From Thiodiazotropha sp050291245 (lineage in GTDB: Bacteria > Pseudomonadota > Gammaproteobacteria > Chromatiales > Chromatiaceae): 64,000 nucleotides of DNA. Below the pieces are notes generated by a model. The model did no database searches. It worked only from the letters and a program-made list of their open reading frames with translations, and had not been told where the DNA came from. Both the position numbers and the translations under genes were made by a program. This document shows positions 16,647 to 25,871 of this stretch, piece after piece. Position 1 is the first letter of the stretch; every line of letters starts with the position of its first letter. Where the stretch lies: positions 42,373 through 106,372 of the forward strand of contig JBNKJP010000016.1 in assembly GCA_050291245.1 (NCBI GenBank), read 5' to 3'.

Positions 16647-18290
16647 ATGCTCACCTGGCTTGCAAACCTGGAAAAACGTCTCATCCCGGATGTGACGCAG
16701 GTTGAGAACGGAAAGGCCCAGCATTGGCGATCCCTGAGACTCTTCCTCCTGTATCGCATCGTACTGGCCTTTTCTTTGATGTTCTTTTTCTTTTCCGACA
16801 GTGGCCCCTCGTTTCTCGGGGCAGCCCGTCCGGAACTCTTTTCCCTGACGATCAATCTGTACGTGATGCTCTGCATACTGGCCTCTCTGTTCTTTCTCTG
16901 GCGTTCACCAGGCCCAGAACATCAGGCGCACCTGACCTTATTCATAGACATAGTAGCAATAACCTTAATGATGCACGCCAGTGGCGGCGTACCCACCGGC
17001 ATGGGTATGCTGATCGCCGTGTCGATCACCGCCGGCGCCTCTATCATGGGTGGTCGAGCCGCACTACTGTTCGCCGCCCTGGCCGCCCTCGCCGTACTCA
17101 CCGATCAGATCCACGCCAGCCTGAGCGATGCCTACCCACCCCGCTTCATACAGGCCGGTTTTCTCGGCGCCGTCTATTTCGCCACAGCCCTGCTGACCCT
17201 GGTATTCAGCACCCGGGCCCGGGCCATCCAACGGCTGGCCGAGGAACGGGCCCATGAGATCAAGCACATGTCGGAGATCAACGCCTATGTCATCGAACAC
17301 ATGCATACCGGCGTCCTGGTGATCGACAGCGATGAGCGAATTCTCATGATGAACAACCCGGCCTGGCATCTGCTGGGGATGCCATCGGCCACCTCTGGAA
17401 GCCCACTGAACCGCGCCTCTCCGGAACTGACCCATATGATGCACAAACGGCGTTCATCAAAACGCCGGCAACGGCGCATCTTCCGCCGTCACGGACAAGG
17501 CGCGGATATCCGCGCCCACTTCACCCCTCTGAGCGGTAAAGAGCATGGGGATATGCTCATATTTCTCGAAGACACCTCGCAGATCACCCGGGAAGCCCAA
17601 CAGATGAAACTGGCCTCTCTGGGCAGACTCACCGCCAGCATCGCCCACGAGATCCGCAATCCATTGGGTGCGATCAGCCACGCCGCGCAGCTGTTTCACG
17701 AATCCCCGAATCTGGACAACGCAGACCGGCGACTCACCGAAATCATCACCACCAATGCGGCCCGGGTGAATCAGGTCATCGAGAACGTATTGCAGCTTTC
17801 CCGACGGGACCCGGGCAAGCCTCAAGTGATCTCCCTCAAATCATGGCTTCGCAAATTGGTGCAGGAACTGGTAAAACATCACGGATTCGCCGAGCAAGAG
17901 GTATTGTTACAGATCGAACCGGAGGAAACCGAAGTGATTGCGGATCCGGAACAGCTGCGTCAGATCGTCACGAATCTGTGCAACAATGCCCGGGAACACT
18001 GCAACATCAAACCCCTGCAACTGCAACTACTGGGAGGACTGACCCAGGAATTTAATCATCCCGTACTGGATGTTGTAGACAATGGACCCGGGATCAAACC
18101 CGATGTGGCAAGGCAGATTTTCGAGCCCTTTTTCACAACCCGCAACAACGGCACCGGATTGGGGCTCTACATCGCCAAGGAGCTGGGTGAGACAAACCGC
18201 ATCCGGCTCGAATACATACCGGGTCCAACCGGCGGCAGCTGCTTCCGCCTCCATTTTGAACACTGGCAACCCGGAAACCAGAACGAATGA
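16647..18290 (+). CDS. pilS: Type IV pilus two-component sensor histidine kinase PilS
   Basis: PilS monitors pilin levels in the inner membrane and controls PilR. The 547-residue protein has about six transmembrane segments (about 30-195), a PAS-like region (about 210-310), a HisKA domain with the phospho-accepting His334 in SIAHEIRNPLGAI, and an ATPase domain with VVDNGPGI and GTGLGLYIAKEL. It overlaps pilR by 4 bp and sits directly upstream of the pilR-pilA region. Confidence 0.95.
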   Translation: MLTWLANLEKRLIPDVTQVENGKAQHWRSLRLFLLYRIVLAFSLMFFFFSDSGPSFLGAARPELFSLTINLYVMLCILASLFFLWRSPGPEHQAHLTLFIDIVAITLMMHASGGVPTGMGMLIAVSITAGASIMGGRAALLFAALAALAVLTDQIHASLSDAYPPRFIQAGFLGAVYFATALLTLVFSTRARAIQRLAEERAHEIKHMSEINAYVIEHMHTGVLVIDSDERILMMNNPAWHLLGMPSATSGSPLNRASPELTHMMHKRRSSKRRQRRIFRRHGQGADIRAHFTPLSGKEHGDMLIFLEDTSQITREAQQMKLASLGRLTASIAHEIRNPLGAISHAAQLFHESPNLDNADRRLTEIITTNAARVNQVIENVLQLSRRDPGKPQVISLKSWLRKLVQELVKHHGFAEQEVLLQIEPEETEVIADPEQLRQIVTNLCNNAREHCNIKPLQLQLLGGLTQEFNHPVLDVVDNGPGIKPDVARQIFEPFFTTRNNGTGLGLYIAKELGETNRIRLEYIPGPTGGSCFRLHFEHWQPGNQNE

Positions 18291-19636
18291 CCCAACCCAC
18301 CGCACTGATCGTCGATGACGAACCGGATATCTGCGAACTGCTCGAGATCACCCTGATGCGCATGGGCATCGATGCCCATTCGGTGTTCGATCTGAGCGGC
18401 GCCCATAAACTCCTGGAAGAGATCAATTTCGACTTGTGCCTGACCGACATGCGTCTGCCGGACGGGAACGGTATCGACCTGGTACGCCACATCAATCAAC
18501 ACTACCCAAAACTACCGGTCGCCATGATTACCGCTCATGGCAACATGGAGTCCGCCATCGAAGCGCTCAAGGCGGGGGCTTTCGATTTCGTCTCCAAACC
18601 GGTTGACCTGGAGGTGCTGCGCAAACTGGTCCAGCAGGCGATCAAACTGGGGAAAGACCAGGAACACCCCCCAACGAACAAAGGCACGACTTCCAGCGAC
18701 CAGTCCCCCATGCTGGGCAACTCCCCTCCGATGCAGAAAGTCCGGAAACTGATCGACAAGCTGTCGCGTAGCCAGGCGCCGGTCTATATCAGTGGTGAGT
18801 CGGGCACCGGCAAGGAACTGGCGGCCCGACTGATCCATCATCAGGGCCCCCGCGCCGATCATCCCTTCGTGGCGGTCAACTGCGGCGCGATCCCCCAGGA
18901 ACTGATGGAGAGTGAACTCTTCGGTCACACCAAAGGCAGTTTCACGGGCGCGATACAGGACCACCAGGGTTTATTCCAGAATGCGGACGGAGGCACCCTG
19001 TTTCTTGACGAAATTGCGGACCTGCCCCTGCACATGCAGGTGAAACTGCTGCGCGCCATCCAGGAAAAACGCATCCGTCCGATCGGTGCTCAGCAGGAAC
19101 TCCCCATCGATGTGCGGATCATCTGCGCCACCCATAAAAACCTGAGGCAGTTGGTGGAGACCGGCGACTTTCGACAGGACCTCTACTACAGGATCAACGT
19201 TATTGAACTGCCTCTACCCCCGTTGCGGGAACGCACCGAGGACATTCCGTTGCTGGCACAGCATATCCTGACCCATATCGCCCGGGAGTCGGGAAGCCAA
19301 AAATCCAAGTTGAGTGCCAGCGCCATGAATAAGCTTAAGTGCTATGCCTTTCCAGGCAATATCCGGGAACTGGAGAACATACTCGAACGTTCCATTACGC
19401 TGCACGACGGTACATGCCTGGAAGCCGAGAACCTGACGCTCCCGGAACCATCCCGCGAATCCCGTGGGGACGACACGATCACCGGTCCATTGGATGATCA
19501 AATCGAGGAGGTGGAACGTAAAGCGATCATGGAGGCTCTTGAATCAACCCGCTGGAATCGTACCGCAGCCGCTAAAAAGCTGGGTATGAGCCTGCGATCA
19601 CTACGCTATCGATTATCGAAACTCGGTATCGAGTAG
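18287..19636 (+). CDS. pilR: Sigma-54-dependent response regulator PilR
   Basis: PilR activates pilA transcription with RNA polymerase carrying sigma-54. The 449-residue protein has a receiver domain (Asp10, Asp11, phospho-acceptor Asp54), an AAA+ domain with Walker A GESGTGKELAARLIH and the sigma-54-contacting loop GSFTGA (Ser replaces the usual Ala), then a Fis-type helix-turn-helix (NRTAAAKKLGMSLRSLRYRL). Its ATG overlaps the pilS stop (ATGA), so the two are translationally coupled. Confidence 0.96.
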   Translation: MTQPTALIVDDEPDICELLEITLMRMGIDAHSVFDLSGAHKLLEEINFDLCLTDMRLPDGNGIDLVRHINQHYPKLPVAMITAHGNMESAIEALKAGAFDFVSKPVDLEVLRKLVQQAIKLGKDQEHPPTNKGTTSSDQSPMLGNSPPMQKVRKLIDKLSRSQAPVYISGESGTGKELAARLIHHQGPRADHPFVAVNCGAIPQELMESELFGHTKGSFTGAIQDHQGLFQNADGGTLFLDEIADLPLHMQVKLLRAIQEKRIRPIGAQQELPIDVRIICATHKNLRQLVETGDFRQDLYYRINVIELPLPPLRERTEDIPLLAQHILTHIARESGSQKSKLSASAMNKLKCYAFPGNIRELENILERSITLHDGTCLEAENLTLPEPSRESRGDDTITGPLDDQIEEVERKAIMEALESTRWNRTAAAKKLGMSLRSLRYRLSKLGIE

Positions 19637-19736
19637 CGATATTTTGAGAACTTCGTCACACTATTACCGCTACTCTAACGTCTTCACAATTCTTTATCAG
19701 CTGCCGCATCTCCCCCTCAGCCTCAAAAACCTTGAG

Positions 19737-19764
19737 AAAAAGTGACAAAAAATGTCACTTTTTT
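19737..19764. promoter_or_regulatory. Perfect palindrome upstream of pilA (candidate PilR site or pilSR terminator)
   Basis: Two 11-bp arms, AAAAAGTGACA and TGTCACTTTTT, flank an AAAAA spacer. The TGTC cores match the TGTC element reported for PilR enhancer sites in Pseudomonas. The site is about 150 bp upstream of the -24 element, a normal distance for an activator. The T run after the second arm also makes it a possible weak terminator for pilSR; both readings are inference. Confidence 0.45.
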
Positions 19765-19913
19765 ACAGTCTCGCAGACCTGAAACCCGCATAACTAATTC
19801 ACAAGGATTTCCGAACCAGACTTGAACAAAATTCAAACATCCTGATAAAAAATAATAAATAACAATTAGTTAACCGAATCCAGCTATTAACACACAGTGC
19901 CTGAGCACAGAAT

Positions 19914-19929
19914 TGGCACGACCCATGCG
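19914..19929 (+). promoter_or_regulatory. Sigma-54 promoter of pilA
   Basis: TGGCACGACCCATGCG matches the sigma-54 consensus: the -24 element TGGCACG is perfect and the GC of the -12 element has the correct spacing, with ATGC in place of TTGC. It lies about 90 bp upstream of the pilA start and just after the gene for the sigma-54 activator PilR. Confidence 0.85.
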
Positions 19930-20019
19930 TTAATACTGTCAGCACGGCCAAGAGGCTGAATTAAAGATTCAACATTCGCCGCCGACAACTCAAACACTGA
20001 ATTCACTCATTGGAGCGTT

Positions 20020-20427
20020 ATGATGAAAAAACAATCTGGTTTCACCCTTATCGAACTCATGATCGTGGTCGCAATCATCGGCATTCTGGCAGCGATCGCT
20101 CTTCCGGCTTACACCGACTATACGATTCGCGGTAAGGTCACTGAGGGTGTTGTCATGGCTAGTGGCGCAAAAGCAACTGTTTCAGAGAACCTCTCTAATC
20201 TGCCCGCTGCCAACAGCTGTGACGGTGTCACCACTGGTCTGACCGGCCTAACCACCCTCGGCTGCACCGCTGGTAACCCGACTACTATTGACGTATCCGT
20301 CGCCACCGGTATCAACGGCACCGTCGTGACCTTTGATCTGGTCGGCACCATGGGCGCCAATGGCGTAACCTGGGACTGCAACAACCCGAGCGATCAGCGC
20401 TATGTTCCGGCAGAATGCCGCAACTAA
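20020..20427 (+). CDS. pilA: Type IVa major pilin PilA
   Basis: The 135-residue prepilin has a short basic leader and the class III cleavage site MKKQSG-FTLIELMIVVAII, with Glu5 of the mature form. The hydrophobic helix is followed by a globular head with four cysteines, the last two enclosing a C-terminal loop (WDC to AEC). Two adjacent ATGs (20020, 20023) follow a GGAG ribosome site. The gene is monocistronic, framed by a sigma-54 promoter and a strong terminator. Confidence 0.95.
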   Translation: MMKKQSGFTLIELMIVVAIIGILAAIALPAYTDYTIRGKVTEGVVMASGAKATVSENLSNLPAANSCDGVTTGLTGLTTLGCTAGNPTTIDVSVATGINGTVVTFDLVGTMGANGVTWDCNNPSDQRYVPAECRN

Positions 20428-20467
20428 CAGAAGCTTGACCCGGTCGACCCGGGTCAGTTGACCCCCA

Positions 20468-20497
20468 AAGCCACTTGGAAAACCAAGTGGCTTTTTT
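20468..20497 (+). terminator. Rho-independent terminator of pilA
   Basis: An 11-bp perfect stem (AAGCCACTTGG paired with CCAAGTGGCTT) with an AAAA loop is followed by a run of T residues, about 40 bp after the pilA stop. It separates pilA from pilB. Confidence 0.93.
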
Positions 20498-20779
20498 AAT
20501 TCCGAACCCCACCCTTCTTGAGACTTGGTGCAACAGTTTGAACGACTCTCATTGATTCCACGGAAATTGAAGGTTATATTGCTTAAGCATCAATGAGTTG
20601 ACTAAGCTAGTTCAGAGCCTGTGTTCACTTCACGAACGACACCCTAGCAGAGGGAATATCTCAGTCATAAACTCGTTAATGGTTTCACAGATGGCTGAAG
20701 TGAGTCTAAATTATCTATCATTGCGGCCGCTAATGCTTAGAACCCTATGACACACCTAATAGCGATCTAAAGAATCAGG
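20498..20779. other. Non-coding spacer between the pilA terminator and pilB
   Basis: No gene or repeat is visible. The pilB promoter must lie here or transcription must read through the terminator. No sigma-54 motif comparable to that of pilA was found in this stretch. Confidence 0.5.
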
Positions 20780-22495
20780 ATGGCCACTACGAAACCTCAA
20801 GTGAATCTCAGCGGACTGGGTCGCTGCCTCATACAGGATGGACTGATCAGTGAGGAAAAAGCGGAAGCCGCATTTACCGAGTCACTCAAGAAAAAAATCC
20901 CCTTTGTCAGTTACCTTGTCGAAAATAAGCTACTAAAGAGCCTCGACATTGCGGTTTCCGCATCCCGTGGTTTTGGTGTCCCCATCTTTGATCTCGATGT
21001 TCTGGATCAGGACATCATTCCCACCGACATCGTGGCAGAGAAACTGGTCCGAACCCATCACGCCCTACCGATTTTCCGCCGTGGCAATCGCCTTTTTCTG
21101 GCTGTCTCCGACCCAACCAATCATCAGGGCCTGGATGAAATCCGGTTCAATACGGGGTTGGCCTCGGAAGCCATCCTGGTTGAAGAGGACAAGCTGAACC
21201 GGACCATCAACAAGGTCATGGAGGCCCAGGAAACCAGCATGGACGACCTGCTGGACGCGGACCTGGACAACCTTGACATCAGTACCGGAGACGAAGCCGC
21301 CGAAGCCGACGAATCCAAGCTGGACGTGGACGAGGCGCCGGTCGTACGTTATGTCAATAAGATACTCCTGGACGCCATCAAGCAGGGTGTATCAGACATA
21401 CATTTCGAGCCCTACGAGTACACCTACCGGATACGCTACCGACAGGATGGCATGCTCAGGGAGGTCGCCAACCCACCGACCAACCTGGCCAGCAGGCTTT
21501 CAAGCCGCATCAAGGTCATGTCACGGATGAACATCGCTGAAAAGCGCATCCCACAGGACGGACGCATCAAGATGCAGCTTTCCAAGACCCGGGCCATCGA
21601 CTTTCGTGTCAACACCTGCCCAACCCTCTATGGCGAGAAGATCGTACTGCGTATCCTCGATCCTACCAGCGCACAGTTGGGTATCGAGGCACTCGGGTTT
21701 GAGGCGGCCCAGCGCACAGCCTTTCTCAGTGCAATCAACAAACCCTACGGCATGATCCTGGTCACGGGTCCGACGGGTAGTGGTAAAACGGTCAGTCTTT
21801 ACACTGCACTGAACCTGCTGAACAAACCCGAGGTCAACATCTCCACCGCCGAGGACCCGGTCGAGATTCAGGTTGCCGGAATCAACCAGGTCAATATGAA
21901 CATCAAGACCGGCTTAACCTTCGCAGAAGCCCTGAGAGCCTTCCTGCGACAGGACCCGGATATCGTAATGGTAGGCGAGATTCGCGACCTGGAGACCGCC
22001 GAGATCGCGGTCAAGGCCGCGCAGACCGGTCACCTGGTGCTATCCACCCTGCACACCAATGACGCCCCGCAAACCCTCACCCGACTGGCCAATATGGGCA
22101 TTCCTCCGTTCAATATCGCCTCCTCGGTACTGCTAATCATGGCGCAACGCCTGGCCCGCCGCCTCTGCGAACATTGCAAAGCACCCGACGATCTTCCCAG
22201 AGAGGCGTTATTGGAAGAGGGATTCACCGAAGCGGACCTGGCATCGGGATTCACAACCTACAAACCCGTGGGCTGCGACCTGTGTGCCGGCGGATATAAG
22301 GGGCGAGTCGGCATTTTCCAGGTCATGCCGGTCTCTGAGACAATGGGCAAGATCATTATGGAAGGTGGTACCTCGCTGCAACTGGAAGCCCAGGCGAACA
22401 AAGAGGGGGTTAATAACCTCCGTCGTTCCGGCTTGCTGAAAGTGATGCAGGGAATCACCAGCCTTCAAGAACTCAATCGGGTAACCAAGGATTAA
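20780..22495 (+). CDS. pilB: Type IV pilus extension ATPase PilB
   Basis: PilB powers pilus polymerisation. The 571-residue protein has an N-terminal MshEN-like domain (about 10-160), a low-complexity acidic linker (about 150-190), and the GspE ATPase core. That core has Walker A GPTGSGKTVSLYTAL, Asp and Walker B boxes (RQDPDIVMVGEIRDLETAE), the His box (TGHLVLSTLHTND) and a zinc tetracysteine (CEHCK and CDLCAGGYKGR). The pilC gene follows after 4 bp. Confidence 0.96.
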   Translation: MATTKPQVNLSGLGRCLIQDGLISEEKAEAAFTESLKKKIPFVSYLVENKLLKSLDIAVSASRGFGVPIFDLDVLDQDIIPTDIVAEKLVRTHHALPIFRRGNRLFLAVSDPTNHQGLDEIRFNTGLASEAILVEEDKLNRTINKVMEAQETSMDDLLDADLDNLDISTGDEAAEADESKLDVDEAPVVRYVNKILLDAIKQGVSDIHFEPYEYTYRIRYRQDGMLREVANPPTNLASRLSSRIKVMSRMNIAEKRIPQDGRIKMQLSKTRAIDFRVNTCPTLYGEKIVLRILDPTSAQLGIEALGFEAAQRTAFLSAINKPYGMILVTGPTGSGKTVSLYTALNLLNKPEVNISTAEDPVEIQVAGINQVNMNIKTGLTFAEALRAFLRQDPDIVMVGEIRDLETAEIAVKAAQTGHLVLSTLHTNDAPQTLTRLANMGIPPFNIASSVLLIMAQRLARRLCEHCKAPDDLPREALLEEGFTEADLASGFTTYKPVGCDLCAGGYKGRVGIFQVMPVSETMGKIIMEGGTSLQLEAQANKEGVNNLRRSGLLKVMQGITSLQELNRVTKD

Positions 22496-22499
22496 CCGT

Positions 22500-23729
22500 A
22501 TGGCACCACCAAGAAAGAAAGCTACTGTAAAATCCTACGTCTTTACATGGGAAGGAACCGATAAGAAAGGATCCCGCCTTACAGGAGAAAGCCGCGGTAC
22601 CGATGTCAACATGATCAAAGCCGATCTGCGGCGACAAGGGGTTAACCCCCTAAAAGTCCGCAGGAAACCGACGTCTCTATTCAGCGGTAAAAAGAAAATC
22701 ACCAGTGGTGACATTGCGGTTTTCAGCCGACAGTTGGCCACCATGATGCAGGCAGGCGTACCCATGGTTCAGGCCTTCGACATTGTCGGCAGAGGCCATG
22801 AGAATCCTTCCATGCAGGAACTGATCCTCACAGTAAAGGCAGATGTAGAGGGCGGCACGGCCTTGGCGGACGCCTTGAAAAAACATCCGCTGCATTTTGA
22901 AGATCTTTTCGTTAACCTGGTACGGGCCGGCGAACATGCCGGTGTATTGGAAACCCTCCTCGACAAAATCGCCACCTATAAGGAAAAAACCGAATCGATC
23001 AAGAGCAAGATCAAAAAGGCCATGTTCTATCCGGCAGCCATTGTTGTCGCGGCAATCGTGGTCACCGCGATTCTGCTGATATTTGTCATACCCCAGTTCG
23101 AAACGCTATTCTCGAGTTTCGGAGCTGACCTCCCGGCTTTTACCCAATTTGTTATCATGCTTTCCCACTTCTTTCAGGAATGGTGGTGGGCAATCCTTGG
23201 GGCAAGCATTGGCGGCATCTATATGTTCATCGGAGCCTGGAAGCGATCGAGAAAGCTCAGGCATACCGTCGATCGAATTCTGCTGAAAATTCCTGTCATT
23301 GGCATGATCCTGAACAAATCCGCGATTGCCCGATTCTCCCGCACCCTGGCAACCATGTCTGCCGCGGGTGTACCTCTGGTAGAAGCCCTCGATTCGGTAT
23401 CCGGCGCCACTGGCAACGTGGTCTACAGTGATGCGGTGCTACGTATGCGCGAAGACGTAGCGACCGGTCAGTCCCTGCAACTGGCGATGAAGCAACGCAA
23501 CCTGTTTCCCAACATGGTCATTCAGATGGTCTCCATCGGTGAAGAGTCGGGTTCACTGGACGACATGCTCAACAAGGTGGCGGATTTCTATGAAGAGCAG
23601 GTGGATAATGCCGTCGACGCCATGAGCAGTCTCATGGAACCGATGATCATGGTGGTTCTGGGCACCCTGGTGGGTGGCCTGGTGGTAGCCATGTATCTAC
23701 CGATCTTCAAGATGGGATCCGCGATCTGA
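22500..23729 (+). CDS. pilC: Type IV pilus inner-membrane platform protein PilC
   Basis: The 409-residue GspF-family protein forms the inner-membrane platform that PilB acts on. It has two repeated GspF domains (about 75-195 and 275-395), each with the FSRQLATMMQAGVP or FSRTLATMSAAGVP motif, and three transmembrane segments (about 175-195, 225-245, 375-400). The length is normal for PilC. Confidence 0.96.
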   Translation: MAPPRKKATVKSYVFTWEGTDKKGSRLTGESRGTDVNMIKADLRRQGVNPLKVRRKPTSLFSGKKKITSGDIAVFSRQLATMMQAGVPMVQAFDIVGRGHENPSMQELILTVKADVEGGTALADALKKHPLHFEDLFVNLVRAGEHAGVLETLLDKIATYKEKTESIKSKIKKAMFYPAAIVVAAIVVTAILLIFVIPQFETLFSSFGADLPAFTQFVIMLSHFFQEWWWAILGASIGGIYMFIGAWKRSRKLRHTVDRILLKIPVIGMILNKSAIARFSRTLATMSAAGVPLVEALDSVSGATGNVVYSDAVLRMREDVATGQSLQLAMKQRNLFPNMVIQMVSIGEESGSLDDMLNKVADFYEEQVDNAVDAMSSLMEPMIMVVLGTLVGGLVVAMYLPIFKMGSAI

Positions 23730-23756
23730 CCAACCAGAACTGAACACCGGGTAGCC

Positions 23757-24638
23757 GTGGCCGTGATCGATTTCCTGCAGCAAAACAGCGGGGTATACCT
23801 GCTGTTCGTTACCCTGATTGGTCTGACTATCGGCAGTTTTCTCAATGTGGTGATCCATCGTCTGCCCAGAATGATGGAAACACAGTGGCATCGGGACTGT
23901 CAGGAACTCCTCGCGGGAGAGCCGGCTGATCAGACCACGGACGAAGCGCCCTATACCCTGAGCCGCCCGGCCTCGCACTGTCCCCATTGCGGCCATTCGA
24001 TCCGCGCATGGGAAAATATTCCAGTAATCAGTTGGCTTTGGTTACGGGGCCGCTGTTCCGCCTGTCACAAGCCCATCAGTCTTCGTTATCCCCTGGTGGA
24101 AGCGTTCACCGGCGCGTTCAGCTTCGTCGTCGCCTACCACTTCGGCTTTACATGGGCGGCTCTGGCGGCGTTGCTCCTGACCTGGGCGTTGATTGCCCTG
24201 AGCATGATCGATTTCGATGTGCAATTACTGCCAGACAACATCACCCTGCCATTTCTCTGGTTGGGCCTGCTGCTCAACCTGGGCGGCCTGTTTACCGACC
24301 CCAGGTCCTCGATCATCGGTGCGGCGGCGGGCTATCTGGCCCTGTGGAGCGTCTATCAGCTGTTCAAACGGCTGACCGGAAAGGAGGGCATGGGTTACGG
24401 GGATTTCAAACTGCTGGCCCTGCTCGGGGCCTGGTTCGGCTGGCAATATCTGCCGCAAATCATACTGCTCTCCGCCCTGGTAGGCGCGGTGGTCGGCATT
24501 CTTCTGATCGTGGTACGGGGTCGCGACCGTAACATCCCGATCCCCTTTGGTCCGTACCTGGCCGCAGCTGGCTGGATCAGCATGATGTGGGGTGATCGAA
24601 TCAATCACGCCTATCTCCACTGGTCCGGTCTGGCCTGA
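23757..24638 (+). CDS. pilD: Type IV prepilin peptidase and N-methyltransferase PilD
   Basis: This bifunctional inner-membrane enzyme cleaves prepilins and methylates the new N terminus. The 293-residue product has the cytoplasmic tetracysteine domain (CPHCGHSI and CSACHKPISLRYP) and the catalytic aspartates in SMIDFDVQLLPD and GYGDFKLLA. There is no ATG near the N terminus: GTG at 23757 or GTG at 23763 is the start. Its stop overlaps the coaE start (TGATG). Unlike TadV it carries the methylation domain, so the two peptidases should have separate substrates. Confidence 0.95.
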   Translation: MAVIDFLQQNSGVYLLFVTLIGLTIGSFLNVVIHRLPRMMETQWHRDCQELLAGEPADQTTDEAPYTLSRPASHCPHCGHSIRAWENIPVISWLWLRGRCSACHKPISLRYPLVEAFTGAFSFVVAYHFGFTWAALAALLLTWALIALSMIDFDVQLLPDNITLPFLWLGLLLNLGGLFTDPRSSIIGAAAGYLALWSVYQLFKRLTGKEGMGYGDFKLLALLGAWFGWQYLPQIILLSALVGAVVGILLIVVRGRDRNIPIPFGPYLAAAGWISMMWGDRINHAYLHWSGLA

Positions 24639-25246
24639 TGCGGGTGATTGCCCTCACGGGGGGAATCGGTAGCGGCAAGAGCACTGTTTCAAACCATTTC
24701 GAATCCCTGGGCGTGCCGGTCATCGATGCGGATGTGCTGGCCCACCAACTGGTGAAACCCGGTCAACCCGCCCTGGGGGAGATCCAGTCCGCCTTTGGTG
24801 AGCAGATGATCGACGCACAGGGGCAGCTCAACCGTTCGGCCCTGCGCGAGGTGGTTTTCGACCATCCCGAACAGCGAAAACGCCTGGAGACGATCCTCCA
24901 CCCGCGTATTCGCCAGGCCATGGAGGCCTGGATCGCCGAGCAATCCGCGCCCTATGTCGTATTGGTGATTCCCCTGCTGTTCGAAACCAACCAGATGTCA
25001 CTGGCAGACCGGATACTGGTGGTGGACTGCGAGGAGTCGTTGCAAATCGAACGAGTGATGCACCGGGATCATCTTTCCAAGGATCAGATTGAGCACATCC
25101 TGGCCAGTCAGGCGGATCGCCAGACCCGACTCAGCGGGGCCGATGACATCATTCTGAACAATGGGGACCGCGATGAACTGATCGCGGCCACGGAACGTCT
25201 CCATCACACCTATCTGAACCACGGCTCAAGCCATTCCGACGCATAA
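24638..25246 (+). CDS. coaE: Dephospho-CoA kinase
   Basis: It catalyses the last step of coenzyme A synthesis. The 202-residue kinase has the P-loop GGIGSGKSTVSNHF (about 8-20), the DADVLAHQLV motif and the VVDC nucleotide-binding strand. It overlaps pilD by one base in a TGATG arrangement, the usual pilBCD-coaE order. The yacG gene that often follows is absent; the next gene is convergent. Confidence 0.95.
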   Translation: MRVIALTGGIGSGKSTVSNHFESLGVPVIDADVLAHQLVKPGQPALGEIQSAFGEQMIDAQGQLNRSALREVVFDHPEQRKRLETILHPRIRQAMEAWIAEQSAPYVVLVIPLLFETNQMSLADRILVVDCEESLQIERVMHRDHLSKDQIEHILASQADRQTRLSGADDIILNNGDRDELIAATERLHHTYLNHGSSHSDA

Positions 25247-25254
25247 GGAGCCGG

Positions 25255-25815
25255 TTATTCCACCCAAAGCGCTTGCAGGGGAAAAGAGACGGAATCAAAG
25301 GGCTCTATCGCAACTTCGGCCTCGCCGACGAAACTGGCTTGCAACATCCACCGCCCCTGTTCGAGCTTGAATGCCTCCAGTGTCTTGGCTACAGGATCGA
25401 TCAACCAGCAATACAACACCTCATGAGCCGCATAGCTTGGCATTTTCACCATTCGGTCCTGACGCGCGGTAGAGGGCGAAAGCACTTCGCAAACCCAGTC
25501 AGGAGCCAATTCAAACCAGGCGGTGTCCGGTAGATTCGGAAGACGTTCGCGCCGCCAACCGGCAATATCCGGCACAATGATATCGTTCCCAAGATGCAGC
25601 TCAGGCTCATCGAGTATCCACCATCCGCCAGGCCCTCCTTTGCCCCGGTGAAACGGGCCGCCGATCTCCATGGTCAGAGCGGATGAAGCGGCGGTATGCC
25701 GGGGAGAGGGACGAGGATGGGTAAACAACTCGCCATTGATAATCTCCCCGACCACATGCTCAGGCAGATTCATCAAATCGGCGTAACGGGCTATCTGTCG
25801 TTCTGGTTCAACCAT
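25255..25815 (-). CDS. Uma2 family (DUF820) restriction-endonuclease-fold protein
   Basis: The 186-residue protein belongs to the Uma2/DUF820 family of PD-(D/E)XK-fold putative nucleases. Family signs are the opening GEIINGELF, the central VPDIAGWRRERLP with the acidic residue, and WVCEVLSPSTARQDRMVK with the E-V-LSPST motif and catalytic Lys. The ATG at 25815 has a GAGGT ribosome site; the frame continues 4 codons to a TTG. No substrate or partner is known, and the gene stands alone, 8 bp from convergent coaE. Confidence 0.85.
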   Translation of the reverse strand: MVEPERQIARYADLMNLPEHVVGEIINGELFTHPRPSPRHTAASSALTMEIGGPFHRGKGGPGGWWILDEPELHLGNDIIVPDIAGWRRERLPNLPDTAWFELAPDWVCEVLSPSTARQDRMVKMPSYAAHEVLYCWLIDPVAKTLEAFKLEQGRWMLQASFVGEAEVAIEPFDSVSFPLQALWVE

Positions 25816-25871
25816 ATGTGACCTCAAGACAGATAGTACAGCGTTTCATAGTAATCATAAAACGGGACAAG

